Source of the DNA: Halalkalibacter krulwichiae
GTDB taxonomy: Bacteria > Bacillota > Bacilli > Bacillales > Bacillaceae_D
Assembly (NCBI RefSeq): GCF_002109385.1
Contig: NZ_CP020814.1
Coordinates: 684,001 to 748,000, forward strand
Direction: 5' to 3'
DNA: 64,000 nt
Part shown: positions 29,090 to 37,615 of the stretch, piece by piece
How the letters are laid out: each line of letters opens with the position of its first letter
Position numbering within the stretch: position 1 is the first letter of the stretch
Position numbers and translations under genes: made by a program
The notes under the pieces: generated by a model
The model's database searches: none
Seen by the model: only the letters and a program-made list of their open reading frames with translations
What the model was told of the DNA's origin: nothing

Positions 29090-29179
29090 TTAGTTCTTGT
29101 GCGGATTGTCTTCATAGCCTGCAGTGAAAATAGCAGTCAAGAAAACAATACTAACACCAAGGATGAGTAATGTACCCAT
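29090..29179 (-). CDS. 29-residue single-pass membrane microprotein
   Basis: A short frame with a near-ideal AAGGAGGAA ribosome binding site 5 nt before its ATG (29179-29177). The product starts MGTLLILGVSIVFLTAIF, one hydrophobic helix (residues 2-20), and ends with a short hydrophilic tail GYEDNPHKN, so probably N-out or N-in single-pass. Such proteins often stabilise larger membrane complexes, but I do not recognise this one and no partner gene is adjacent. The terminator at 29035 bounds its 3' end, and it is divergent from the YufK-like gene. Confidence 0.6.
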   Translation of the reverse strand: MGTLLILGVSIVFLTAIFTAGYEDNPHKN

Positions 29180-29326
29180 TTAAATTCCTCCTTGTCACAA
29201 ATCATAAATTTATTATAAAGCAATTCTCTTCAGAAAGAAATGGGAAGAAGAGATTTGTATCTGATTAGTCATATTTCCACTGTGAAGGAGTTCGCTTCTA
29301 GTAATAAGTAGATAGGAGAAATATCT

Positions 29327-29884
29327 ATGTCAAATCGCTATATCACAAGCCATTTTCCTCTAATATCTATTCTTCTCTATAGTTTGGCGTTTGCTATTTT
29401 TTCTCAAGGATTTATTTTAACACAATTGGTCGACCTAGGGATCTACAATGGAATGCTTGAATTTATTTCAGAGAGTGGCATAAAAATAACAATACTTTTT
29501 TTAATGCAATTATTTTTCTTTATGGTGTTTTCAGCGTTAAAATTAATTGCCGATACAATGATTGAGCTATCAATGCTCTTTTTTTCAAAGGATGAAGAAG
29601 GCAATGAATTAAATAAAGTGAGAGCAGGATCATGGATCTTTCTCGCCTCAAGTATTATTGCTCTTTTTCTTGCCCAGTATCTCTTGGTGCTAGTCGTTGT
29701 GTTTGTTATAGCGACCTTGGCGTACTTTATCTTCCTTGTATATAAGATCAGCGATACTTTGACTTTAGCTGGTTTAATAGGGTTTATCTTCTTTCAAATC
29801 ATCTTTTGGAGCGTTTTTATCTTAGCTATTGTTCTTGCGATGGTAAAACTTTATAACAGCTTTATGGCTAGTTTGCCATTTTAG
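29327..29884 (+). CDS. YufK-family (DUF5366) integral membrane protein
   Basis: A 185-residue membrane protein with about five hydrophobic segments (near residues 9-30, 52-75, 98-118, 120-142 and 150-175). The conserved central stretch FFFMVFSALKLIADTMIELSMLFFSKDEEG and the tail VKLYNSFMASLPF resemble B. subtilis YufK as I recall it. The function of that family is unknown. It starts at ATG 29327 behind TAGGAG. It is a single gene with a terminator. Confidence 0.72.
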   Translation: MSNRYITSHFPLISILLYSLAFAIFSQGFILTQLVDLGIYNGMLEFISESGIKITILFLMQLFFFMVFSALKLIADTMIELSMLFFSKDEEGNELNKVRAGSWIFLASSIIALFLAQYLLVLVVVFVIATLAYFIFLVYKISDTLTLAGLIGFIFFQIIFWSVFILAIVLAMVKLYNSFMASLPF

Positions 29885-29896
29885 CTAACGTGATCA

Positions 29897-29925
29897 GGAT
29901 GAAACCATTGGTTTCATCCTTTTTG
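29897..29925 (+). terminator. Terminator after the YufK-like gene
   Basis: AGGATGAAACCA and TGGTTTCATCCT (29897-29920) form a near-loopless perfect palindrome followed by T5. Confidence 0.85.
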
Positions 29926-30049
29926 AATATACAAATGATACATTCTTATTCTAAAGCCTTTTTTTGAAAGTTTGAGGACAAGCGCCAATTCAAAGTACAT
30001 GCAATTATCATATCTTACTATTAAACGACAAATAGGGAGTGATAGTAGA

Positions 30050-30700
30050 ATGGGAAAAAAGAAACACCATAAAAAAAAGGTAAAGGATCTTGGGAATATT
30101 AGTATAAATCAAGTTGTTAAAGTAAATTGTGGATGTAGTTCGAGAAAGAAAGTTGAAACGAAAGACAAAGAAGACAAAAGAGGAAAAGTTTGTAAGTGTA
30201 GTGGCTTTGTAAATGGAGAGTTTATCGTTGCTAATATATGTCCTGGTTGTAAACTTGATGGGAGTTTTGTTACGTTCACGTTTGACGAAGTTAACTTTAC
30301 AGCTACAAGCATAAGTAAACCGGAATGTTTTACAATACAAAATGAAACCTATTTATCTACTTCTGGATTAGGAGTAGTTCAATTCAACGGAGAAATGTTT
30401 GACGTATTTTATACTTTTTCATTATCAGACTTACCCTCTGAGCCGGAAATAGCTTCTCTAATACTGACAGGTACGGATTCAACAGGCAATACTTTTCTCT
30501 TTGGGATCTTAGAAGAGATCTTTGGTGATGATTTATTGAATGTGACTCCTTGCCATGGTTCTAATTGCTCTTCTAAACATAGTCGTCCATCACACTATAA
30601 AATGACAAGAAGCTTTAAAAGAAATACAACAAATAAACCATGCGCGAGAATGGTTATTAGTCAGGGTGGGCAAATTGAAGAGTTTGATTTAACGAAATAG
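30050..30700 (+). CDS. Lys/Cys-rich protein of unknown function
   Basis: A 216-residue soluble protein I cannot assign. The N-terminus is very basic (MGKKKHHKKKVKD), followed by a cysteine cluster: CGCSSRKK near residue 25, KVCKCSG near 47 and NICPGCK near 62. A beta-rich middle follows (about 70-170), then PCHGSNCSSKHSRPSHYKM near the C-terminus. The CxC, CxC and CxxC pairs suggest metal binding or disulfide cross-linking; the composition would suit a spore-coat or exosporium protein, but nothing proves it. ATG 30050 has GGGAGTGAT upstream. It is a single gene with its own terminator. Confidence 0.6.
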   Translation: MGKKKHHKKKVKDLGNISINQVVKVNCGCSSRKKVETKDKEDKRGKVCKCSGFVNGEFIVANICPGCKLDGSFVTFTFDEVNFTATSISKPECFTIQNETYLSTSGLGVVQFNGEMFDVFYTFSLSDLPSEPEIASLILTGTDSTGNTFLFGILEEIFGDDLLNVTPCHGSNCSSKHSRPSHYKMTRSFKRNTTNKPCARMVISQGGQIEEFDLTK

Positions 30701-30701
30701 A

Positions 30702-30735
30702 CAAAAGGCAAGCCGGCGAAAAGGCTTGCCTTTTG
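30702..30735. terminator. Bidirectional terminator between convergent genes
   Basis: CAAAAGGCAAGCC (30702-30714) is perfectly complementary to GGCTTGCCTTTTG (30723-30735) around an 8-nt loop. It serves the Cys-rich gene and the PBP gene. Confidence 0.85.
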
Positions 30736-30745
30736 AATTAAATAC

Positions 30746-32638
30746 CTAGTTCATTAACTCTCTCCAAATTTCCAAATGTGGGGCTCGATCAGAAATATGA
30801 GCAATACTCGACCATTTATCTTTTCCGACCCAAACGCCGGTTGTGTATTGATCGGTTAGGCCAACAAACCATAGATCAAAGTAATCGCTTGAAGTACCTG
30901 TTTTTCCACCTGAATAAGGTGTGTTGACTTGAGCCCTTCTAGCAGTACCAGTTGTCATAACTTCAGCTAATAACTTTCTCATTTTGTCATTTGTTTGTTT
31001 ACTCCATACCTCTATTTCTTTTTGGTCCCAACTATAAAGCAGATTTCCTTCTTTGTCCGTTACTTGTTTGATTCCATATGCTTTGTGGTAGGAACCCTCA
31101 TGGGCGAAAGTGGTATAAGCTCTTGTAAGTTCTAGAGGGGTTACTCCATACGTAAAGCCTCCTAATCCAGAAGCGAGTCGGTGTTCATCAGAATCAACTT
31201 TTGCGAAAGCAAACGGTTCTAGATAGGAAAAAGCAGTGTCAATTCCAACTCTGTCCATAATACGAACAGCAGGGGTGTTATAGGAATGTTTTAGAGCGGT
31301 TGAAAGTGGGACCACTCCGTATTGACCGCCTCCATAATTTTGTGGACAGTACGGTTTACCGTTCTCTTCTATACATAAGTTATCTGCATTGATCGTACTT
31401 TGAATAGGAACTTGATATTCTTCTAAATATGGTGCATACACAAGCAATGGTTTAATTGCAGAAGCGGGTTGCCGATACATTTGAAATCCGCGATGGAAAT
31501 CAAATTTTTGATACTCTTTTCCTCCTGTTAAGGCAATGAGTTCATTCGTTTGATGATCAATGACTACAGCAGAAGATTGAATATCATGCTCTGGTACGTG
31601 ACGATGAATGGCTTTAATAGCTAAGTTTTGAACAAATGGGTCCAGTGTTGTTTCGATGTGGATACCTTGTTGAAGTAGATCCTGGACACGTTCATTCAAC
31701 GATTGCTCAATAAGACGTTTTTCATCGTCTGAATTTGTGCTGTTGAACTTGTGATTGAACCCTTCGCTTTCGCCAATTAAGTCAATAAATTCTTGATGAA
31801 TGTATGTGACATAATCAGAATGTAAATCAATTTTTTGTCTGACAGTCAAAGTAACATTTTCCATAAGAGCTGCTTCGTATTGTTCTTCTGAAATAAAGGT
31901 TAACTCTAACATTTTTTGTAAGATCCAAGCTTGTCTTAAAGAAGTACGATCACTATGCTTAATTGGGTCATAATGGCTTGGGTTGTTAGGAACAGCACTT
32001 AAAAATGCAGCTTCAGCAAGTGTTAAACGTTCACTTGGTTTGTTAAAATAATATCTACTAGCAGCTTCAATGCCATAAACCCCATTACTGAAATAAACGG
32101 AATTTAAATAAAGCTCTATAATCTCTTGTTTTGAGTAATTTTTTTCAATTTCATGAGCGTATAGAATTTCACTCATTTTGCGGTTATAGGATTGTTCATG
32201 GGTAAGAAAAAGATTACGTGCAAGTTGCTGGGTCATCGTACTAGCGCCTTCTTCAATATTTTCATGTTTAGCATTAGAAGCAATTGCTCTTACAATGGCT
32301 ATAGCATCATATCCTTTATGTTCAAAGAAGCGTTGATCTTCCGTAGCGATGAAGGCATCAATGACTAATGCCGGAAGTTCATCATAAGGCAGATACACTC
32401 GATTTTCGTCTCGGAAAATTTCGCTAATTACATCTCCATTACGATCTAGCATGAGACTGTTGCTTGAAAGAGTAATGTCTCTTACATTAACATGGTCATC
32501 TATAACATCTGATAAAGTTCTGATGTTTTTTACCTCTGCACTTACTTCGATAATTAAAAAGATATAAACTACAAATATAAGGCCAATAATTGTCCAACCT
32601 GTTGAAGATTTCATCATTTCACACACTCTTTTCGACAT
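30746..32638 (-). CDS. Class A penicillin-binding protein (PBP1A family)
   Basis: A bifunctional peptidoglycan synthase of 630 residues. After a short cytoplasmic tail and one transmembrane helix (about residues 14-33) comes the glycosyltransferase domain with the catalytic-Glu motif ATEDQRFFEHKG, GASTMTQQLARNLFL and EIIELYLNSVYF. The transpeptidase domain has the active Ser in QPASAIKP, then SYNTPA and KTGTSSDY. The length and layout resemble sporulation-associated PbpF/PbpG of B. subtilis, but I cannot tell which. No strong ribosome binding site precedes ATG 32638; ATG 32617 or 32614 are alternatives. It is divergent from prkA. Confidence 0.92.
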   Translation of the reverse strand: MSKRVCEMMKSSTGWTIIGLIFVVYIFLIIEVSAEVKNIRTLSDVIDDHVNVRDITLSSNSLMLDRNGDVISEIFRDENRVYLPYDELPALVIDAFIATEDQRFFEHKGYDAIAIVRAIASNAKHENIEEGASTMTQQLARNLFLTHEQSYNRKMSEILYAHEIEKNYSKQEIIELYLNSVYFSNGVYGIEAASRYYFNKPSERLTLAEAAFLSAVPNNPSHYDPIKHSDRTSLRQAWILQKMLELTFISEEQYEAALMENVTLTVRQKIDLHSDYVTYIHQEFIDLIGESEGFNHKFNSTNSDDEKRLIEQSLNERVQDLLQQGIHIETTLDPFVQNLAIKAIHRHVPEHDIQSSAVVIDHQTNELIALTGGKEYQKFDFHRGFQMYRQPASAIKPLLVYAPYLEEYQVPIQSTINADNLCIEENGKPYCPQNYGGGQYGVVPLSTALKHSYNTPAVRIMDRVGIDTAFSYLEPFAFAKVDSDEHRLASGLGGFTYGVTPLELTRAYTTFAHEGSYHKAYGIKQVTDKEGNLLYSWDQKEIEVWSKQTNDKMRKLLAEVMTTGTARRAQVNTPYSGGKTGTSSDYFDLWFVGLTDQYTTGVWVGKDKWSSIAHISDRAPHLEIWRELMN

Positions 32639-32799
32639 TTACTACACGTATTGTACCATTAAAAAATTTTTTTAGGTTATGGAAACAGTAAGGAAAGTCA
32701 AATTGTGAGGAAGAAATCAAAAAGTGATGCATGTTCACTTTCCTTTTTGCATATGGTTTATTAATCTCGCTCTTGACCACGAGGATGGAGGTACCTTAC

Positions 32800-34695
32800 A
32801 TGACTATATTAAAAAAGATTGAGCATTTCAGAGAAGAAGAGGAACGTTTAAAGTGGGAAGGAACATTTGCTGACTATTTAGACCTGTTGAAGGAGAAGCC
32901 GTGGGTTGCCCAAACTGCTCACTCCCGTGTTTATAATATGATTAAAGATGCTGGAGTTGAAGAAGTAAACGGTAAAAAAGAGTATACGTTTTTTAAAGAT
33001 CAACTTTATGGTGTGGAAGAGTCGCTTGAGAAGCTAGTAGAGGAATATTTCCACTCTGCAGCAAAGAGATTGGATGTAAGAAAACGGATCTTATTATTAA
33101 TGGGACCCGTTAGTGGTGGTAAATCAACACTTGTCACAATGTTAAAACGTGGGCTAGAGCAGTATTCAAGAACAGAAAATGGGGCTGTTTTTGCCATTAA
33201 AGGCTGCCCAATGCATGAAGACCCTCTTCACTTAATACCGAACCACCTTCGCAAAGATTTCTATGAAGAGTATGGAATTAAGATTGAAGGTAATCTATCA
33301 CCGTTAAATATGATGCGGGTAGAAGAGGAATATGGTGGAAGAATTGAAGATGTTATCGTTGAGCGAATTTTCTTTTCTGAAGATAAGCGCACGGGGATTG
33401 GAACGTTTAGTCCTTCTGATCCGAAGTCTCAAGATATTGCCGATTTAACTGGAAGTATTGACTTTTCGACAATTGCTGAGTATGGTTCTGAGTCAGATCC
33501 AAGAGCGTATCGATTTGATGGTGAGTTAAATAAGGCGAATAGAGGGATGATGGAGTTTCAGGAAATGTTAAAGTGTGATGAAAAGTTCCTTTGGCATTTA
33601 CTCTCGCTTACACAGGAAGGGAATTTTAAAGCGGGCCGTTTTGCTTTAATTAGTGCAGATGAGTTAATTGTCGCTCATACGAATGAATCAGAGTATAAAT
33701 CTTTTATTGCTAATAAGAAAAATGAAGCTTTACATTCACGGATTATAGTGATGAAAGTCCCTTATAATTTGAAGGTTAGTGAAGAAGAAAGAATTTATAA
33801 GAAGATGATTGAAGAGAGTGATCTAGCTCATGTTCATATTGCTCCACATGCTTTAAAGGTTGCCGCCATCTTTACCATTTTAACAAGATTAAAAGAACCG
33901 AAGAAACAAGGAATTGATCTTTTAAAGAAAATGCGTCTTTACAATGGCGAAAGTGTAGAAGGCTTTAACTCACAAGATTTAGCTGAATTAAAGGTTGAAG
34001 ATCCGGATGAAGGAATGAGTGGAATTGACCCACGTTACGTGATTAACCGTATTTCTTCAGCGATTATTAGAAAGCAGCTCACGTCTATCAATGCACTTGA
34101 TGTGCTTCGGTCTATTAAAGAAGGATTAAGTGAACATGCTTCTATTACGAAAGAAGATCGTGAGCGTTATATGGACTTTATTGCAGTTGCAAGAAAAGAA
34201 TATGATACGATTGCTAAGAAAGAAGTACAGAAAGCTTTTGTCTACTCTTATGATGAGTCTGCTAAAACATTGATGGATAACTATCTTGATAATGTTGAAG
34301 CTTATTGTAATAAGAATAAGCTTCGTGATCCTCTAACGGGTGAAGAGATGACTCCAGATGAAAAACTAATGCGTTCAATTGAAGAACAAATTGGTATTTC
34401 TGAAAATGCTAAGAAGGCTTTTCGTGAAGAGATCTTAATTCGTATTTCGGCTTATGCAAGAAAAGGAAAGAAATTTGATTACAATTCGCATGAGAGGTTA
34501 AGGGAAGCGATTCAGAAGAAACTATTTGCGGATCTAAAAGATATCGTGAAAATCACTACTTCAACAAAGACTCCTGATGAGTCACAGTTAAAGAAAGTCA
34601 ATGAAGTTATTGCGAGATTAATTGATGAACATGGGTATAACTCAACATCTGCTAATGAGCTTCTTCGTTATGTTGGAAGTCTACTAAATAGGTAA
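32800..34695 (+). CDS. prkA: PrkA sporulation-associated AAA+ protein kinase/protease
   Basis: A 631-residue protein, exactly the length of B. subtilis PrkA, which is needed for efficient sporulation through sigma-K-related regulation. The AAA+ domain has Walker A GPVSGGKST (about residues 101-109) and the family segments AIKGCPMHEDPLHLIP and ALISADELIVAHTNESEY; the C-terminal third is the PrkA domain (from about 400, PRYVINRISSAIIRKQ). GGAGG (32787-32791) gives ATG 32800. In many bacilli prkA and yhbH are neighbours; here a signal peptidase gene lies between them. Confidence 0.96.
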   Translation: MTILKKIEHFREEEERLKWEGTFADYLDLLKEKPWVAQTAHSRVYNMIKDAGVEEVNGKKEYTFFKDQLYGVEESLEKLVEEYFHSAAKRLDVRKRILLLMGPVSGGKSTLVTMLKRGLEQYSRTENGAVFAIKGCPMHEDPLHLIPNHLRKDFYEEYGIKIEGNLSPLNMMRVEEEYGGRIEDVIVERIFFSEDKRTGIGTFSPSDPKSQDIADLTGSIDFSTIAEYGSESDPRAYRFDGELNKANRGMMEFQEMLKCDEKFLWHLLSLTQEGNFKAGRFALISADELIVAHTNESEYKSFIANKKNEALHSRIIVMKVPYNLKVSEEERIYKKMIEESDLAHVHIAPHALKVAAIFTILTRLKEPKKQGIDLLKKMRLYNGESVEGFNSQDLAELKVEDPDEGMSGIDPRYVINRISSAIIRKQLTSINALDVLRSIKEGLSEHASITKEDRERYMDFIAVARKEYDTIAKKEVQKAFVYSYDESAKTLMDNYLDNVEAYCNKNKLRDPLTGEEMTPDEKLMRSIEEQIGISENAKKAFREEILIRISAYARKGKKFDYNSHERLREAIQKKLFADLKDIVKITTSTKTPDESQLKKVNEVIARLIDEHGYNSTSANELLRYVGSLLNR

Positions 34696-34725
34696 ACGAA
34701 AACAGACAGTTTCAAAAGTCTGTTC

Positions 34726-34775
34726 GGGAGCGTCTCAAATGGTCAATATCAGACCTTTGAGACGCTCCCTTTATT
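34726..34775 (+). terminator. Strong terminator after prkA
   Basis: GGGAGCGTCTCAAATGGTC (34726-34744) pairs almost perfectly with the segment ending at 34769 around a 7-nt loop, followed by TTTATTT. A smaller hairpin (ACAGAC/GTCTGT) precedes it at 34702-34722. Confidence 0.85.
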
Positions 34776-34877
34776 TAAGTGCCATGACTAATGGAAACAT
34801 GTTACAATGATTGAAAGATAGAAGTGTCTCTTATTGATGAGATATCTGTACTATTTTTAGTCGGAGGGTAAAAAAAC

Positions 34878-35417
34878 GTGAAAGAGAATAGTAAAGTTGT
34901 GTGGTGGGAATGGGTTAAAATATTCCTCATTGCCTTTACTTTTGCGACCGTTATACGAATGTTTTTATTTACGAGTTATGAAGTACAAGGCGAATCAATG
35001 ATGCCTAATGTATTTGATGGAGAGCGATTCATTGTAAATAAGATTGGTTATGAATTTAAAGAGCCCGAACGATTTGATTTAGTTGTTTTTCATGCAAATG
35101 AACAAGACGATTATATTAAACGCGTGATCGGGTTACCAGGAGATACAGTTTATTATAAAGATGATATTTTGTATATTAATAATGAGGCGATTGACGAGCC
35201 ATTTCTACAAGAAAAGATTGAAGAGTATAAATGGGGACCGTATACTCCTAACTTTGCTTTTCCAATGACTATCCCAGAAGGATTTGTTTTTGTCCTAGGT
35301 GACAATCGTCAAAATAGTCTTGATAGTAGAAGGTTTGGGCCGATTTCTTATGAACAAATAGTTGGCAAAGTTGATTTGCGTTTTTGGCCTCTGAATGAAG
35401 CAGGTGTTATTCAATAA
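34878..35417 (+). CDS. lepB: Signal peptidase I
   Basis: Membrane serine-lysine protease that removes signal peptides from secreted pre-proteins. The 179-residue Gram-positive-type enzyme has one N-terminal transmembrane helix (about residues 11-30), the catalytic Ser in QGESMMPN, the general-base Lys in DYIKRVIGLPGD, and the box E motif LGDNRQNSLDSRRFG. It starts at GTG 34878 with CGGAGGGT upstream. Transcribed on its own between prkA and yhbH. Confidence 0.96.
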   Translation: MKENSKVVWWEWVKIFLIAFTFATVIRMFLFTSYEVQGESMMPNVFDGERFIVNKIGYEFKEPERFDLVVFHANEQDDYIKRVIGLPGDTVYYKDDILYINNEAIDEPFLQEKIEEYKWGPYTPNFAFPMTIPEGFVFVLGDNRQNSLDSRRFGPISYEQIVGKVDLRFWPLNEAGVIQ

Positions 35418-35428
35418 TAAGATGAGGG

Positions 35429-35459
35429 GATTGTCGTACTTTTTCGGCGATCTTTTTTT
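35429..35459 (+). terminator. Terminator after lepB
   Basis: GATTGTCG (35429-35436) pairs with CGGCGATC (35445-35452) through two G-U pairs, followed by seven T. Confidence 0.65.
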
Positions 35460-35707
35460 GTTTTTTAAAGAACTTTCTATTAAGATTTATTATTTTGCTT
35501 GTCCAATTTATGAAATCAGAAGATTTGTCAGAATTTATTAGCAACTCTCCTCCCTGTCTGCATAGGATAAAGTAAGCCACTTTATTAAAAGCTTACTTCT
35601 CTACCGCGACTCGAGACCATCTTATGCTAGTAAACTGAATTATGTGAATGTATTTACGTGAAAACTTTGAATAGGTGTTGGATAAGAAATAAAGGGAGGG
35701 GAATCAC

Positions 35708-36877
35708 ATGGCGAACAATAATCAACGTCAATTTGTCGTGTCACAAGAAAACTGGTCTCTTCATCGAAAAGGACATCAAGACCAGCGACGTCATCAAGAA
35801 AAGGTTCAAGAAGCAATCAAAAGAAACTTGCCAGATCTTGTCAGCGAAGAGAATATTGTCATGTCGAATGGTCGAGATGTGATTCGGATTCCAATTCGTT
35901 CTTTAGACGAATACAAAATTCGTTATAACTATGATAAAACGAAACATGTAGGCCAAGGCCAGGGGGACAGTAAGGTAGGCGATGTAGTTGCAAGAGACCC
36001 GAACGCAAAGAAACAACAAGGCCCTGGGAAAGGGCAAGGGGCAGGAGACCAAGCAGGAGAGGATTATTCGGAGGCGGAAGTTTCGATTATGGAGCTTCAA
36101 GAAATGCTTTTCCAAGAATTAGAGTTACCTAATCTCCAGAAGAAAGAAGAAGATGAAATTATTATTGAAGATATTGATTTCAATGATATTCGTAAAAAAG
36201 GTTTAATGGGGAATATTGATAAGCGTAGAACGATCTTATCTGCTATTAAAAGAAATGCGCTTGAAGGAAGACCAGGATTAATTCCAATTTATAATGATGA
36301 TCTTCGTTTTAAAACGTGGAATGAAGTGACCAAACCAGAATCGAAAGCAGTCGTTATTGCTATGATGGATACAAGTGGCTCAATGGGACGTTGGGAAAAA
36401 TATATGGCGCGCAGCTTTTTCTTTTGGATGACACGTTTCTTAAGAACAAAGTATGAAACAGTTGATATTGAGTTTATTGCACACCATACAGAAGCAAAAG
36501 TCGTATCTGAAGAAGACTTTTTCTCTAAAGGTGAGAGTGGAGGGACTATTTGTTCTTCTGCTTATCGAAAAGCTTTAGAAGTAATCGATAACAAGTATGA
36601 TCCTAAACGATACAATATTTACCCATTCCATTTTTCTGATGGAGATAACTTAACATCTGATAACGCGCGTTGCTTAAAGTTAGTCGAGCAACTCATGGAT
36701 GTTTCGAGTATGTTTGGCTATGGTGAAGTGAATCAATACAGTCGCCATTCGACATTAATGAGTGCTTATAAAAACATTGATGATATTCGCTTCCGTCATT
36801 ACATCCTGAAGGAAAAAGGCGATGTCTATCATGCGATGAAGACATTCTTTAAGAAGGAAGAAGAAGCTTTGGCTTAA
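35708..36877 (+). CDS. yhbH: Sporulation protein YhbH (DUF444)
   Basis: A 389-residue protein of the YeaH/YhbH family, linked to sporulation in Bacillus and functioning with PrkA-type kinases. The N-terminus has [22 protein letters not shown]; a low-complexity Gly/Gln linker (about residues 85-115, [14 protein letters not shown]) follows; the C-terminal von Willebrand A-like domain has [41 protein letters not shown] and [14 protein letters not shown], so a metal-ion-dependent adhesion site is plausible. GGGAGGGG precedes ATG 35708. The 290-bp upstream gap holds the lepB terminator and no feature I can name. Confidence 0.95.
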   Translation: MANNNQRQFVVSQENWSLHRKGHQDQRRHQEKVQEAIKRNLPDLVSEENIVMSNGRDVIRIPIRSLDEYKIRYNYDKTKHVGQGQGDSKVGDVVARDPNAKKQQGPGKGQGAGDQAGEDYSEAEVSIMELQEMLFQELELPNLQKKEEDEIIIEDIDFNDIRKKGLMGNIDKRRTILSAIKRNALEGRPGLIPIYNDDLRFKTWNEVTKPESKAVVIAMMDTSGSMGRWEKYMARSFFFWMTRFLRTKYETVDIEFIAHHTEAKVVSEEDFFSKGESGGTICSSAYRKALEVIDNKYDPKRYNIYPFHFSDGDNLTSDNARCLKLVEQLMDVSSMFGYGEVNQYSRHSTLMSAYKNIDDIRFRHYILKEKGDVYHAMKTFFKKEEEALA

Positions 36878-36896
36878 GAACTAACAAATAAAATAC

Positions 36897-36928
36897 AGGG
36901 ATGGATCAAAGTTGATCTGTCCTTTTTT
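36897..36928 (+). terminator. Terminator after yhbH
   Basis: AGGGATGGATCAA pairs with TTGATCTGTCCTT (36897-36922 region) via G-U pairs and a short loop, followed by six T. Confidence 0.7.
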
Positions 36929-37124
36929 CTTTTATTCGTAATCTTCTATGCGTTTGGATCTTTCTAAATGAATTGGTTCAAAACAATCTTTTAAAAAAGA
37001 TCTATCATGGAGACTTCACAGTTTTGTTCGAACAAAAAAGTTTGATAAACTAAAAAGTAGGGAAACTTGTTAACAATTATTATGACATTAATAATTTGAA
37101 TAGAAATGAAAGGAATTTTGTACG

Positions 37125-37478
37125 ATGCTAAAGAGATATAATCGTAATGAACCTTTTAGGTATGAATTTGGGAAGCCTATTCGCTGCGAAGTGCTCGTTA
37201 TGAATGAACCAGAACGTGTATATGATGCAGAGGTAATAAATATGAGTCCTAAAGGGGTGCAACTTTATATAAACAAGAATGTACTTGAAAGTGATCGTGT
37301 CAAAGCTATAAAAATCAAAGTTCAACTAAATTCAAATCTGTTACTTTTAGCGGGTGAGATTGTTTGGAGAAAAAATTACTTGAAAGGTCTTTTGTATGGA
37401 GTATCTTTAGAAAAAGGAGATACCGAACAAATCATTATTGAAGAACTGAAAAAGTACAGTAAAAGCGAAGGGAAATAA
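37125..37478 (+). CDS. PilZ domain protein
   Basis: A 117-residue single-domain protein with beta-barrel pattern and the PilZ motif NMSPKGVQLYI (N-x-S-x-x-G, about residues 40-50). An Arg-containing N-terminal segment (KRYNRNEPFRYEFGKPIRCEV) could supply the RxxxR-like c-di-GMP contact, though it is not an exact match. It may be a c-di-GMP receptor or a degenerate member. It starts at ATG 37125 with AAAGGAA upstream. The 247-bp gap before it is A+T-rich beyond the yhbH terminator. Own terminator follows. Confidence 0.78.
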   Translation: MLKRYNRNEPFRYEFGKPIRCEVLVMNEPERVYDAEVINMSPKGVQLYINKNVLESDRVKAIKIKVQLNSNLLLLAGEIVWRKNYLKGLLYGVSLEKGDTEQIIIEELKKYSKSEGK

Positions 37479-37499
37479 TAAGAATGTCCATTATTAACA

Positions 37500-37527
37500 C
37501 TCTATCCACTAAGGTAGAGGTTTTTTT
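37500..37527 (+). terminator. Terminator after the PilZ gene
   Basis: CTCTATCC (37500-37507) pairs with GGTAGAG (37513-37519) around ACTAA, with seven T following. Confidence 0.8.
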
Positions 37528-37615
37528 ATGTTCTTAATAGAGCCATTTTCTCATTGTAAAAAATGCCTATTCCTGTAATGATATAATAGTAGTACATTAG
37601 AGTCGGGGTGGAATC

